Notes under the pieces: generated by a model
What the model saw: only the letters and a program-made list of their open reading frames with translations
What the model was told of the DNA's origin: nothing
The model's database searches: none
Program-made: the position numbers and the translations under genes
Shown: positions 45,303 to 55,199 of the stretch, piece after piece
How the letters are laid out: the number at the start of each line of letters is the position of its first letter
Position numbering within the stretch: the first letter of the stretch is position 1
Assembly (NCBI GenBank): GCA_025358025.1
Contig: JANYKW010000079.1
Coordinates: forward strand, 124,001-188,000
Origin: Bacteroidia bacterium
GTDB taxonomy: Bacteria > Bacteroidota > Bacteroidia > Bacteroidales > Prolixibacteraceae
DNA: 64,000 bases
Direction: 5' to 3'

Positions 45303-46313
45303 ATGAAAGTAGCAATTGTCGGAACCAGTGGCGCAGTAGGCCAGGAGTTTTTAAGCGTATTGGCAGAGCGTAATTTTCCAATGGATGAGCTTGTCCTTTT
45401 CGGATCGGCCAGAAGCAGTGGAACTACTTACGAATTCAAAGGAAAGACCCTTACCGTAAAAGAGTTGCAGCACAACGATGATTTTGAGGGGATAGATATT
45501 GCCCTGGTTTCTGCGGGAGCTGGCATCTCCAAAGAATTTGCCGGAACAATTACAAAATTCGGTACCATCATGATCGACAACTCCAGTGCTTTCAGGATGG
45601 AGGCTGACATTCCGCTGGTTGTGCCTGAAGTAAACGCAGCGGACGCAAAGAATATGCCCCGCCGAATTATTGCCAATCCAAACTGTACCACGATCCAGAT
45701 GGTGGTTGCATTAAAACCAATTGAAGAACTCTCTCATATCAAACGGGTCCGCATCTCCACTTACCAAAGTGCCAGTGGTGCCGGTGCTTCTGGGATGGAT
45801 GAGCTGAAGACACAGACTGTTCAGGTAGCCAACAACGAAGAGCCTACAGTAAAAAAATTCGCCTTTCAGATTGTTCAGAACCTGATCCCTCACATCGATG
45901 TTTTCCTCGAAAACGATTACACCAAAGAGGAAATGAAAATGTTTCATGAAACGCGCAAGATCATGCACTCCGACATCCTGGTAAGTGCTACAGCGGTTCG
46001 TGTACCCGTTATGCGTGCCCACTCAGAGGCAATATGGGTAGAAACAGAAGATGAAATTTCCGTTGAACAAGCGCGCGCTGCCTTCGAAAAAGCGGAAGGG
46101 GTCCTTGTGATAGACAATCCGGCTGAGAAACAATATCCAATGCCGTTATACCTTGCAGGCCGCGATGAAGTTTTTGTGGGAAGAATCCGTAAGGATCTTA
46201 CAACTCCCAACGGACTGGCCTTCTGGACTGTATCCGATCAAATAAAAAAAGGGGCAGCCCTGAATGCTGTTCAGATCGCAGAATATCTTGTAAGAGAAGG
46301 AGTTGTGAAGTAA
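45303..46313 (+). CDS. asd: Aspartate-semialdehyde dehydrogenase
   Basis: Asd reduces aspartyl phosphate to aspartate semialdehyde, the branch point to lysine, methionine, threonine and diaminopimelate. The 336-residue protein has the NADP-binding '[11 protein letters not shown]' (6-16), the catalytic C128 in 'NPNCTT', and '[17 protein letters not shown]'. The ATG at 45303 gives the family's usual start. It follows an unusually long leader with an inverted repeat. A hairpin at 46322-46351 separates it from the convergent hflX. Confidence 0.96.
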   Translation: MKVAIVGTSGAVGQEFLSVLAERNFPMDELVLFGSARSSGTTYEFKGKTLTVKELQHNDDFEGIDIALVSAGAGISKEFAGTITKFGTIMIDNSSAFRMEADIPLVVPEVNAADAKNMPRRIIANPNCTTIQMVVALKPIEELSHIKRVRISTYQSASGAGASGMDELKTQTVQVANNEEPTVKKFAFQIVQNLIPHIDVFLENDYTKEEMKMFHETRKIMHSDILVSATAVRVPVMRAHSEAIWVETEDEISVEQARAAFEKAEGVLVIDNPAEKQYPMPLYLAGRDEVFVGRIRKDLTTPNGLAFWTVSDQIKKGAALNAVQIAEYLVREGVVK

Positions 46314-46321
46314 TTTTTCAG

Positions 46322-46351
46322 ACCTGACAGGCTTCCTAAAACCTGTCAGGT
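46322..46351. terminator. CCTGACAGG hairpin between asd and hflX
   Basis: ACCTGACAGG (46322-46331) and CCTGTCAGGT (46342-46351) form a perfect 10-base stem with a 10-base loop between two convergent genes. The same CCTGACAGG palindrome is a common intergenic hairpin in Bacteroidetes. It lacks a strong T-run. Confidence 0.7.
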
Positions 46352-46360
46352 TTGAATACA

Positions 46361-47569
46361 CTAATCATCAAAATTCGGGAACAAATAATCGTTGAAGGGA
46401 AAGCGGGTGATATGTATTCTTTTAACCTCTTCATAAAGCTCCCTTTTGAAATTTGGGATGTTGATCTTTTGCTTTGCTGAGATAAAAATGGCATTCCCAC
46501 GCTCCTTTGCCATCCATGAATTCTTCCATTCTTCCAGACTCTTGTTCTCACGTGTTGAAGGAGTGAGGTCATCCTCTTCTTTTTCGACATGGGTAAAAGC
46601 ATCAATCTTGTTGAAAAGGTAAATCATGGGTTTATCTGATGCCCCAATGTCGGTAAGCGTTTTGTTTACTACTTCGATCTGGTCTTCGAATCCCGGATGA
46701 GCAATGTCTACTACATGGATAAGAATATCAGACTCACGTGTTTCATCCAGGGTAGATTTAAACGATTCGACCAGATGGTGGGGTAACTTACGAATAAAGC
46801 CAACTGTGTCAGTCAGCAAAAAAGGGAGGTTACCAACTACTACCTTGCGGACAGTTGTGTCCAGCGTGGCAAAAAGCTTGTCTTCAGCAAATACCTCAGA
46901 CTTGCTGATCATGTTCATAATGGTTGATTTTCCAACGTTGGTGTAACCGACCAGAGCCACCCGAACCATGTTTCCACGATTCTTTCGCTGGACCATCATC
47001 TGTCTGTCAATTTTTGCCAGATCACTTTTTAGCAAAGATATTTTATCGAGTATGATACGTTTATCTGTTTCAATCTGAGATTCTCCCGGACCACGCATTC
47101 CAATACCTCCCTGCTGCCGTTCGAGGTGAGTCCACATGCGGGTCAGCCGCGGCAGGAGATATTGATATTGTGCCAGTTCAACCTGTGTTTTGGCATGTGC
47201 GGTTTGGGCTCTCCTGGCAAAAATATCCAGGATCAGGTTGGTTCGGTCCAGTATTTTGCAATCAATTACCTTTTCAATGTTCCGGAGTTGAGTTGCCGAT
47301 AGTTCATCGTCAAAAATAACGGAATCGATTTCGTGCACTGTAACATAATCGAGTATCTCCTGTAGTTTGCCTGAACCTACAAAAGTGGCAGGATGCGGAT
47401 TTACCAACCGTTGGGTGAAACGATTGTAGATTTCGGCCCCGGCCGTTTCTGCAAGAAATTCAAGCTCATCGAGGTACTCATGCACGACCTTCTCTTCCTG
47501 CTTACCGTATATTAATCCGACCAGAATTACCTTCTCCTTTTTGACGGATGTGTCGTAAGATTTTGCCAT
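46361..47569 (-). CDS. hflX: Ribosome-associated GTPase HflX
   Basis: HflX is a GTPase that splits or rescues stalled 70S ribosomes, notably under heat stress. The 402-residue protein has the N-terminal HflX domain ('FDDELSATQLRNIEKVI', 'RTNLILDIFARRAQT'), the glycine-rich linker 'QQGGIGMRGPGESQIETDKR', and the G domain ('GYTNVGKS', 'DTVGFI', 'NKIDAF'). ATG at 47569 gives the expected start; 47584 would add five residues. A TATTTTTG box at 47574-47581 directly abuts this ATG. Confidence 0.94.
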   Translation of the reverse strand: MAKSYDTSVKKEKVILVGLIYGKQEEKVVHEYLDELEFLAETAGAEIYNRFTQRLVNPHPATFVGSGKLQEILDYVTVHEIDSVIFDDELSATQLRNIEKVIDCKILDRTNLILDIFARRAQTAHAKTQVELAQYQYLLPRLTRMWTHLERQQGGIGMRGPGESQIETDKRIILDKISLLKSDLAKIDRQMMVQRKNRGNMVRVALVGYTNVGKSTIMNMISKSEVFAEDKLFATLDTTVRKVVVGNLPFLLTDTVGFIRKLPHHLVESFKSTLDETRESDILIHVVDIAHPGFEDQIEVVNKTLTDIGASDKPMIYLFNKIDAFTHVEKEEDDLTPSTRENKSLEEWKNSWMAKERGNAIFISAKQKINIPNFKRELYEEVKRIHITRFPFNDYLFPNFDD

Positions 47570-47912
47570 GGCACAAAAATACACAAATAAATTAGGCAGC
47601 CATTTCTATTAAAATTCTACCCTGTCAGTTGATTGATTGATTGATAAAAATCTATAAATCGCCCTAATTTATCCATAAAACTGTGATTATTTGAAGTTTA
47701 CATCAACAAGAGTGAATTATAATATGTATTTATTTACATATATTTACAATTACATAATGGTCAATAAAGATATTGCAGGTAATTAAACTTATTAATTACT
47801 GTCTCAATAAATCATCGAGGAGGAATCCTAAAATCCTTAACAGAGTAGGAAATTCTAAATCTAAAGAGGGTTTGTTCCGCAGCGAGAGTAGAATTATAAA
47901 CTAACTGCCTTC
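47570..47912. other. Intergenic region between hflX and the GH38 gene
   Basis: These 343 bases hold no convincing gene. Features are a short run of TTGA/TGAT repeats (about 47630-47645), AT-rich sequence, and a minus-strand TATTTTTG box at 47574-47581 that probably belongs to hflX. No clear terminator for the GH38 gene was found. Confidence 0.5.
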
Positions 47913-50900
47913 TTATTTTACAAAAATATCCACCTGTTTGAGGTAATCATTCCCATGCCATTTGCCATCGGTAAGCAGCATGAAATAGCGGCATTTCAGG
48001 GGTTCTTCAAATTGCATGGAAGTTCCTGAGGCACCCATCATGCCTCTGCCTCCTGCACCATAAAACCCCACATATTTCCAACCTTTGGTCTTGGGATCTC
48101 CATCTGTTCCTGCCGGATTATCTGAAACCCACATACTGAAAATCTGGTTTCCACGACCTCTGAACTGGTTAAGGAAGAGGTCAATTTTATCAATTGAAAC
48201 GGATTTCTGCAAATCCAATATATATCGGCCTTCTCCATTGTCAAACCAGATAGTATCGGCAAGCTTTCCTGATTGTGAATCAAGGATCTGAGACATATCG
48301 AGCTTAGAATTCCGGTAATCCTTTCCGTTGGATGATCTACCTGTCGCATAATATACCGCGCTTACCATATTCCCCGATTTCAGATCAGCATAATCGGTTG
48401 TTGAGGGTAGAGTCTGGACAAGGACGGTATCCATACCAAGGCTTTTCAGATATGCTTTAAATCTTGGATTACTTTGAATCCTTTGATCAATATTATTGCC
48501 AAACAAGGGTTTCTGCAAATATTTCAGTGATTTCATCTCAGGGGTTATCACCTCTTTTACCCTTAATTCAGCAGGTTTACTGTCTTTGAAATCATCGTAA
48601 AGTGGTTGCAAAGGTGTGATATCCTCCTGGATGCTTTTGGCAACTGTTGCTGCAAAAATCTTGATTTTTTCATTATTTGGCAGCGTAAAAGACTTTGCTC
48701 CTTTCGGTAAATTAAACTCATATTTATACAAGTAGCTGTATTGATAGGCATCATTGGCTTTGGGGGAGTGACGGTGTGATGCATACCATGCAATATCATC
48801 ACCTTTGGAATACGGACTGGTAATTTCGGCCACCTTCATGTCGTTGAAATAAAGTTTACGGCCATAATGTTGACCGATCCAACCGGTCCAATCCTGCACA
48901 TTTAATGGGAAAGTCTGGTTTCCTATTTTTAGATTATCCCGGACATCCTGTGTCGCGGAAGCAATAACATACAGTTTATTGAAATCCCCGGCCGGCAAAT
49001 TAATTTTCTGCCCTTTTGCAACCACAACATTATTTTGTCCATCGGCACCACTTCCTGTTTTAAAGCTGATATCCTCACTTACTATGGAAGCGGGGACTAA
49101 TTCGGCCGGGATTGTTAACCCGTCTGTCATATTGCCGTCAGCCCTGTTATTGTCACTGCTGAGCACATCTCCGTTAAAAGGCAAATCCACATTTTGCTGC
49201 ACTATTTTTATGGCGGTAAGATCAGACTGCGCAAACTTTACTGCAAAACTACGGATGCTGAACCTGGTCATGTCAAAATTTAAAATACCGTTTGCAAAAT
49301 TGGCCGTACCAATTTGCTTTTCCTGCCCATTCACTTCGAAGGCATCAACAATTTTGCCCGGGAAATTCACTGAGATGCTTTTTGCATCTTTACCATACAA
49401 TTCGTTAAAGCGGACAATATAGTAATCACTTGCTTCTGCTTTTTTGAACGCCATCACATCAACCTTACCCGAATTGATTTTAATTAGAGAGATTTCTTTC
49501 CCTATTTCTCCATCGTGTTTGGATGTTTCGAATGCCAGGAGCGGTGCATTCACGAAACTCCCCTGCCATGGTGTCATAGCATAAGCCCAGTCGCCGGAGT
49601 GTGCATAAATGGCATACTTTACATCATGTATTCCCCAATCCTGAGAACCCTGGTATACATATGAATTTGCCTTCGGGGTATACATCAGGGTCAGTCTCAA
49701 TGTATTATTGTCGGGTTTATCTGAACCATATTTGCAGTCTTCCAGAATTGAAACACCATAGTTATTTGGTCTGTCTGTTATATCTATCCATTGCCTACCG
49801 GGAACTTCAAATTTAACGTCATTATTGTTAGTTCGCTGAACAGCTGCAGTGTTTAAACCGTATGTAGCGAATTCGTTGACCACTGTTGTTGGGAAAGCTG
49901 CTTTCAAGCTCACTTCTTTTGACTGCCAGTCAATTTTGTTATTGACCTCAATCCTTTTGCCAGCTTCACCGGCGGCAAGGCTGATGATCTGGGTAATAGC
50001 TGAATTCTGGCCCTTCTTAGTCACTTCCAGTGCAACCCGTACATCTCCTTGTTCAACGATTTTAACAGTAACTTCTTTATTCATGAAGTCGAAGGGTGGA
50101 TTCTTACGGTCATTCCAATCCATATTCCAGGCAGGCCACTGTGAAGGACGTTCCTGTTGAAATTGAAGCGAGGCAGGTTTGGACAGAACCTCTTTTAACG
50201 CTTTTTTGTCATATATTCTTGCAATATCCCCATTATTATCTATTTCTACCTTGAAAAAATTATTTTCAAGTGTCTGATCTTTGGCAATCAATGTTGTTTC
50301 CCCTGTTGATTCTTTGGTTTCCCGCACATCATAGACTGATAATCCGGCTGAAGGAATTTGAGCAAGGAAAATAATTTTGAGCTTGTTCCCTTTTGATGAG
50401 ATAATCTGTGAAGGCACAGGTTTGTTGTTCTTGTCAAAAACGCTGATACCGGCAGGCATTTTGGTGTAGGTAAGTTCTGTTGTTACAACATCTTCCCGGC
50501 TCATAGCCACCGGATTATAAACAATTACAGCTTTCCCCGACACGAGCGTATTAAGTCTGTGCGAAATTGCGCTTACCGAATTTTTTATTACTTCAGAAAA
50601 TCCGTTCATCGCGATAAATTCATCGTTCCATGCATAATTATATGCCAATACCGTACTCGTTCCGGGAAGGATATCATGAAACTGACTTCCCAGAACCAAA
50701 TCCCAGGAATTATTTAACTTTTGGAAAGGATAGCTAGCTCCGCCAATCCAGTCGGCAACAGATGAAAGCTGTTCTGCTGATTTTGCAAGTTGCTCGTTTT
50801 TTCTGTTGGCCCTTTTCATGAAGGACTGAGAAGTCATGGATCCTGCACTATGCTCTGTAAGGAGTAAGTCCCCTGAAAAAGTCGGGAGTTTTTCACGTAG

Positions 50901-51782
50901 CTCTGGTGTGATATCTTTAAAAATCTGATCAGAAGAGGTCAAAACAACCTTAAAATTACTGTCATCATGTTTAATACTATTTACTGCATTGATGACATCT
51001 TTTTCCTTGGGACTTCCGCCAATATCTCCTGTGCCATAATACCGAAAATCAAATGAAACACCATATTTATTAATATTACCCGTCATACGGTCAGACCACT
51101 CTTTGTTCTTGTCAAGTCGTTCTTCAACTCCACCTGCATAGCTTGTGGCATTTAATGCAGCCAATAAACCTTTGCCATCAGGTCCTTCCCATATTCCGAC
51201 ATTGAATGGGACTCCGTTTGTTGAACGCCATGTTAACTTCTGGGTAGAGAAACCAAGCAGACCAGCATGGTTCCAAACCGAAGGCAACGTAGCAACAAAG
51301 CCAAAACAGTCTGGAAGCATATAGTCAAAGCTCTCTTTATTAAATTCCTTTCTGAAATATTGATTTCCATACAATACCTGACGCAGAACTGATTCTGAGG
51401 AAGAAATATTTACTTCCCCTTCATCGACAGAAGAGCCTGATATATACCAGCGTCCTTGTTTGATATAATTAGCAACTTTTTTGTATGATTCGGGATAATA
51501 TTCTTTCATCATATTGTATCGGCGCGAACCGGTAAAATTGAAGACATAGTCCGGATACTTTTCCAGAAGCTTGAAATTATCTTCCATCGTGCTCTTTATG
51601 TATTCATTTATGGTTGTGGGGTATTCCCAGTTCCATTCTGTATCCAGGTGAGCATACCCAATGGTGTACAAAACTTTATCTTTTGAAATATCATATTTCT
51701 CTCTTCTTTCAATTGGTTGCGCAAACATTACATAAGGCAAACAAAATACTGCAACAAAAAGCAAATAAATTCGATTTTTCAT
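47913..51782 (-). CDS. Secreted GH38 alpha-mannosidase
   Basis: A 1289-residue exported glycoside hydrolase. A signal peptide (about 1-21, ending 'VMFAQ') precedes the GH38 catalytic domain, which has the zinc-binding H45-x-D47 in 'AHLDTEWNWEY', the nucleophile candidate D158 in 'LPDCFGF', and the family motif 'SQFHDILPGTS'. A long beta-rich region follows. The last 150 residues ('SKLDMSQILDSQSGKLADTIW...GRYILDLQKSVSIDKIDLFLNQF') look like a discoidin-type carbohydrate-binding module. It probably trims alpha-mannosides from N-glycans or mannan in the periplasm. It starts 40 bases after the PAS histidine kinase on the same strand. Confidence 0.92.
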   Translation of the reverse strand: MKNRIYLLFVAVFCLPYVMFAQPIERREKYDISKDKVLYTIGYAHLDTEWNWEYPTTINEYIKSTMEDNFKLLEKYPDYVFNFTGSRRYNMMKEYYPESYKKVANYIKQGRWYISGSSVDEGEVNISSSESVLRQVLYGNQYFRKEFNKESFDYMLPDCFGFVATLPSVWNHAGLLGFSTQKLTWRSTNGVPFNVGIWEGPDGKGLLAALNATSYAGGVEERLDKNKEWSDRMTGNINKYGVSFDFRYYGTGDIGGSPKEKDVINAVNSIKHDDSNFKVVLTSSDQIFKDITPELREKLPTFSGDLLLTEHSAGSMTSQSFMKRANRKNEQLAKSAEQLSSVADWIGGASYPFQKLNNSWDLVLGSQFHDILPGTSTVLAYNYAWNDEFIAMNGFSEVIKNSVSAISHRLNTLVSGKAVIVYNPVAMSREDVVTTELTYTKMPAGISVFDKNNKPVPSQIISSKGNKLKIIFLAQIPSAGLSVYDVRETKESTGETTLIAKDQTLENNFFKVEIDNNGDIARIYDKKALKEVLSKPASLQFQQERPSQWPAWNMDWNDRKNPPFDFMNKEVTVKIVEQGDVRVALEVTKKGQNSAITQIISLAAGEAGKRIEVNNKIDWQSKEVSLKAAFPTTVVNEFATYGLNTAAVQRTNNNDVKFEVPGRQWIDITDRPNNYGVSILEDCKYGSDKPDNNTLRLTLMYTPKANSYVYQGSQDWGIHDVKYAIYAHSGDWAYAMTPWQGSFVNAPLLAFETSKHDGEIGKEISLIKINSGKVDVMAFKKAEASDYYIVRFNELYGKDAKSISVNFPGKIVDAFEVNGQEKQIGTANFANGILNFDMTRFSIRSFAVKFAQSDLTAIKIVQQNVDLPFNGDVLSSDNNRADGNMTDGLTIPAELVPASIVSEDISFKTGSGADGQNNVVVAKGQKINLPAGDFNKLYVIASATQDVRDNLKIGNQTFPLNVQDWTGWIGQHYGRKLYFNDMKVAEITSPYSKGDDIAWYASHRHSPKANDAYQYSYLYKYEFNLPKGAKSFTLPNNEKIKIFAATVAKSIQEDITPLQPLYDDFKDSKPAELRVKEVITPEMKSLKYLQKPLFGNNIDQRIQSNPRFKAYLKSLGMDTVLVQTLPSTTDYADLKSGNMVSAVYYATGRSSNGKDYRNSKLDMSQILDSQSGKLADTIWFDNGEGRYILDLQKSVSIDKIDLFLNQFRGRGNQIFSMWVSDNPAGTDGDPKTKGWKYVGFYGAGGRGMMGASGTSMQFEEPLKCRYFMLLTDGKWHGNDYLKQVDIFVK

Positions 51783-51822
51783 CTTGTTTTTAAGTTATTG
51801 AAAATTTATAATGAGGGTGAAT

Positions 51823-53802
51823 CTAAGTTAATAATGGAACTGTAAAATAAAATGCAGACCCAAAACCTTCTTCACTCTCCACCCATATTTCTCCACCCTG
51901 TTTCTCGACAAATTCCTTGCATAGGAGTAATCCAAGTCCGCTGCTATGCTCTCCTTGTGTTCCGATGCGTTTGGTATTGGCACCGATTTTAAAAATATTG
52001 TCACGTATATATGCACTCATACCAATGCCTGAATCCTTTACTAAAATCAGAAGATTGTTATTATCTGAACCGGAACAAGAAATCGTGACCTTTCCTCCCT
52101 TGTTGGTGTATTTTATGGCATTGGAGGTCAGATTACGCAAAACAGTCTGTAACATATGAGAATCAGCATACACTTCCTGATTCTGAATATCAGTAACCAG
52201 ATCAATTAATTTTTTCCGGGCCGATTCTCCCAGAAGATACAAACTTTCGGTTACAGCATTTTTTAATGAAATTTTTTGTGGTTTGAATTCTATGAGGCCT
52301 CGCTCCATTTTTGCCCATTCAAGCAGATCTTCAAGCAGATTAAATGTATTATGCGCCGAGATATTCAGGTACCTTGACAACTCCTTCATTTCTTCAGCCG
52401 ACATTTCCTCCGACTCATCAGACATTAAATCGGTTAAACCCAACAATCCGCTGAATGGACTGCGAAGATCGTGGGCAATGATCGAGAAAAATTTATCCTT
52501 TTCAGCGTTGGCTTTTTGAAGCTCTTTGTTTTTTAAGGTAATCTCCTGTTCTGCTTTCTTCTGCTCTGTCGTGTCTCTGAAAGTCCAGATTCTGCCATAG
52601 TTCCGTTCATCCTTTCCTAAAATCGGAGCGGAGAAACTTTCAAGGACCATCCCATTCCCAAATTCAATCTCATCTTTGCTAACCTCATCGGAATGGTCAA
52701 AAAGGTACATCACTTTATTAATAAACTGATCAGGGTATTTGGTCTGCAGGGCTCCATAATTTAGTATTGCAAGAGCTTCATTTTCAACGACAATATCTTG
52801 AGGCAAATCGAATAACTCGATGAAACGCTGATTCATGAGATTTTTTTTTCCGTCCTCATCCACGACTAAAATACCTTCTGATGTGGCATTGATCTGAGCT
52901 TCCAACAAAGTCGTTTTAGACTGCAGGGCTTCTTCTGTCTTCCTTCGTTCAGTGATATCTTCTTTTATAGCCAGATAGCTGATCGTCCTTCCCTGACCGT
53001 CTACAATAGGCGCTATTCTGGCGAATTCCCAATAATATTCTCCGTTTTTTCTTTTATTATGGAACACTCCCTTCCATGTATTACCATGGGTGATTGAGTC
53101 CCAAAGATGCTGATATTCTTCAGAAGGGGTTTCTCCCGATTTCAATATCCTTGGATTTTCCCCCAAAAGTTCATTTAAAGTGTATCCGGTAGTTTCACAA
53201 GTTTTTGGATTTGCATATTCTATGCACCCGTCAAGATTCGTAATAACAATACTGATTGGACTTTGTTGTACAGCTTCTGATAACTTTCGGACAAGTTCTT
53301 CCTTCTGCTTGCGCTCCGTAATATCCTCAATCATACATAGATGATGCAGTGAAATATCGTCATGACTGATCAGTTTTGAGATTGTCATATTTATCCAGAC
53401 GATTGAGCCATCGGGATGGAAATACCTTTTTTCCATCCGGAAACCATTGATGACACCCTTGACCAAAAGTGCCATCTTGTCCAGATCAGGTTGAATATCG
53501 TCTGGATGTGTGATGCTTATCCAATCAATATTGCGCATTTCTTCCATGGATCTACCGGCAATTTTTGCAAACATTGGATTGACCTCGAAAATTCTTCCTG
53601 TTATGGAGTCAACGATTGCAACACCGAAAGGAGAATCATCAAAAATAGCTTTGAACAACATATGACCTTCTCTCCATGCATCTAATGATTGCCGGAGATC
53701 AAGAATTTCCTGATTGTGAGTTGCCCTTAATGAGTTATTTTCATGCTGCAATTCCAGCAATTGCCGAATAATCTCTTCTCTATTAGTTGACTGGTAGTTC
53801 AT
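51823..53802 (-). CDS. Soluble multi-PAS sensor histidine kinase
   Basis: A 659-residue cytoplasmic kinase with no membrane helix. It has a short N-terminal coiled coil and three PAS domains with 'ITERKQKEE/ITERRKTEE' PAC ends (roughly 45-165, 170-295, 300-425). The HisKA domain has phospho-acceptor H444 in 'IIAHDLRSP', and the HATPase domain has 'NLTSNAIKYT', 'KDSGIGM' and 'GLGL'. ATG 53802 is preferred; the frame runs on to 53949, but that extension crosses the divergent promoter region and has no domain. It is divergent from a TlpA-like lipoprotein and LuxR-type regulator (53976-55863), its likely partner, and 40 bases ahead of the GH38 gene. Confidence 0.9.
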   Translation of the reverse strand: MNYQSTNREEIIRQLLELQHENNSLRATHNQEILDLRQSLDAWREGHMLFKAIFDDSPFGVAIVDSITGRIFEVNPMFAKIAGRSMEEMRNIDWISITHPDDIQPDLDKMALLVKGVINGFRMEKRYFHPDGSIVWINMTISKLISHDDISLHHLCMIEDITERKQKEELVRKLSEAVQQSPISIVITNLDGCIEYANPKTCETTGYTLNELLGENPRILKSGETPSEEYQHLWDSITHGNTWKGVFHNKRKNGEYYWEFARIAPIVDGQGRTISYLAIKEDITERRKTEEALQSKTTLLEAQINATSEGILVVDEDGKKNLMNQRFIELFDLPQDIVVENEALAILNYGALQTKYPDQFINKVMYLFDHSDEVSKDEIEFGNGMVLESFSAPILGKDERNYGRIWTFRDTTEQKKAEQEITLKNKELQKANAEKDKFFSIIAHDLRSPFSGLLGLTDLMSDESEEMSAEEMKELSRYLNISAHNTFNLLEDLLEWAKMERGLIEFKPQKISLKNAVTESLYLLGESARKKLIDLVTDIQNQEVYADSHMLQTVLRNLTSNAIKYTNKGGKVTISCSGSDNNNLLILVKDSGIGMSAYIRDNIFKIGANTKRIGTQGEHSSGLGLLLCKEFVEKQGGEIWVESEEGFGSAFYFTVPLLT

Positions 53803-53938
53803 TAATGGCAAAATTAAACGCAAAAAAATAATTCTAGTGAGCTTTCGAGCAGAGAGTGAAAATATAGTTTTATATTGAAGTTTCAAAATTGAAAATTTTA
53901 ATGTTTTTATGGCGTATGATGCACTAAAGTATAATTTG

Positions 53939-53946
53939 TACTTTTG
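53939..53946 (+). promoter_or_regulatory. Predicted -7 box for the TlpA-like/LuxR operon
   Basis: TACTTTTG matches TAnnTTTG 30 bases upstream of the ATG at 53976, giving a leader of about 23 bases. Confidence 0.5.
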
Positions 53947-53975
53947 CACACTTACAAGTTAATACACTCAATAAG

Positions 53976-55199
53976 ATGAGATTTTATCATGTTTTGGCCA
54001 TTCTTTGCATTCTGACATTAGTTTCCTGCCAGAAAAAAACAGAAGGTTTGAAAGAGGGAAAATGGAGAGGCACATTCATATTATCTGACAACGAAATTCC
54101 ATTTCAATTTGAAGTGTCGGGCACAAACACTGACAGTGCCGGAATATTCCTGATCAACGGCGAAGACAGATTTCCACTTAACAAAATTTCATACAACAAA
54201 GATTCATTGTCAATTCCAATAGACCTTTATGACGCTGAGCTTCTTGGCAAACTGGACGGAGATGTTCTTCATGGTAATCTGGTAAAGCATTTTGCCGGGA
54301 AACCAGATGAAAAGTTTCCATTCTTTGCGCAGTATGGTAAGCCCAGATTTTCTCAAATTAAAGAAGCCCCATCCGTTTTCCTCAACGAAACATGGGATAT
54401 ATATCTCATCAACGCCAATGACACAGAGAAAACTGTAGGCACTTTCAAACAGAAACAATCAATTATCACCGGGTCAATCTTAACAACAACTGGAGATTAC
54501 CGCTTTTTAGAGGGTATTGTCCATGGAAACAAATTTGAGTTGTCAGCATTTGGAGGCTCAACTCCTTATTTGCTAAAAGGAGAATTAAGTGATGAAAATC
54601 GTTTCACAGGTGAATTTATCACCCCAAAGCGCAAAACCAAACTTTTTGGTTCGAGAAATCCTGAGGCATCATTACCTGATCCTTACAAAGGCTCACAACT
54701 TAAACCAGGATACTCCACCATCGAATTCTCATTCCCAAATCTTGAAGGAAAGCAAATATCCCTCAGCGATGCCAGATATTCAGGCAAAGTTGTGGTGGTA
54801 ACAATTCTTGGAAGCTGGTGTCCCAATTGTCTGGATGAAAATGCATTTCTATCCGGATGGTACAAGGCGAACAAGGCACGCGGTGTAGAAATCATCGGAC
54901 TGGGTTTCGAAAGAAAAAATGATTTTGAGTCAGCAAAGAAGTCTCTCACAAATCTCAAAAACCGATTGGGCATTACCTATGAGATACTTTTCGCAGGTCA
55001 ATCCGGGACTGCTTCTGCTTCGAAGGCACTTCCTGCTATAAACGGGATCTCAGCCTTTCCAACTACCATTTTCATTGACAAAAAAGGAGTAGTCAGAAAA
55101 GTGCATACCGGATTTAATGGTCCGGCAACGGGCAAATTCTATGAGGAATTTAAAGTGGAATTCAATTCTCTAATTGAAGGGTTGCTGAATGAGAAATAA
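53976..55199 (+). CDS. TlpA-like thioredoxin-fold lipoprotein
   Basis: A 407-residue lipoprotein (lipobox cysteine C18 in 'LTLVSC'). Residues 25-235 form a beta-rich N-terminal domain common in Bacteroidetes TlpA relatives. Residues 245-400 form a TlpA/ResA-type thioredoxin domain with an intact redox pair C282-P-N-C285 in 'GSWCPNC', and the cis-proline region 'ISAFPTTIFIDKKG'. It is expected to reduce or isomerise disulfides on the periplasmic side. The gene overlaps the downstream LuxR-type regulator by 11 bases, so redox activity and the regulator are translationally linked. Confidence 0.9.
   Translation: MRFYHVLAILCILTLVSCQKKTEGLKEGKWRGTFILSDNEIPFQFEVSGTNTDSAGIFLINGEDRFPLNKISYNKDSLSIPIDLYDAELLGKLDGDVLHGNLVKHFAGKPDEKFPFFAQYGKPRFSQIKEAPSVFLNETWDIYLINANDTEKTVGTFKQKQSIITGSILTTTGDYRFLEGIVHGNKFELSAFGGSTPYLLKGELSDENRFTGEFITPKRKTKLFGSRNPEASLPDPYKGSQLKPGYSTIEFSFPNLEGKQISLSDARYSGKVVVVTILGSWCPNCLDENAFLSGWYKANKARGVEIIGLGFERKNDFESAKKSLTNLKNRLGITYEILFAGQSGTASASKALPAINGISAFPTTIFIDKKGVVRKVHTGFNGPATGKFYEEFKVEFNSLIEGLLNEK

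Noticed and set aside
47630-47645. Short TTGA/TGAT tandem run taken as a possible CRISPR-like or regulatory repeat
   Set aside because: It is only a four-base microsatellite of a few units with no spacers.
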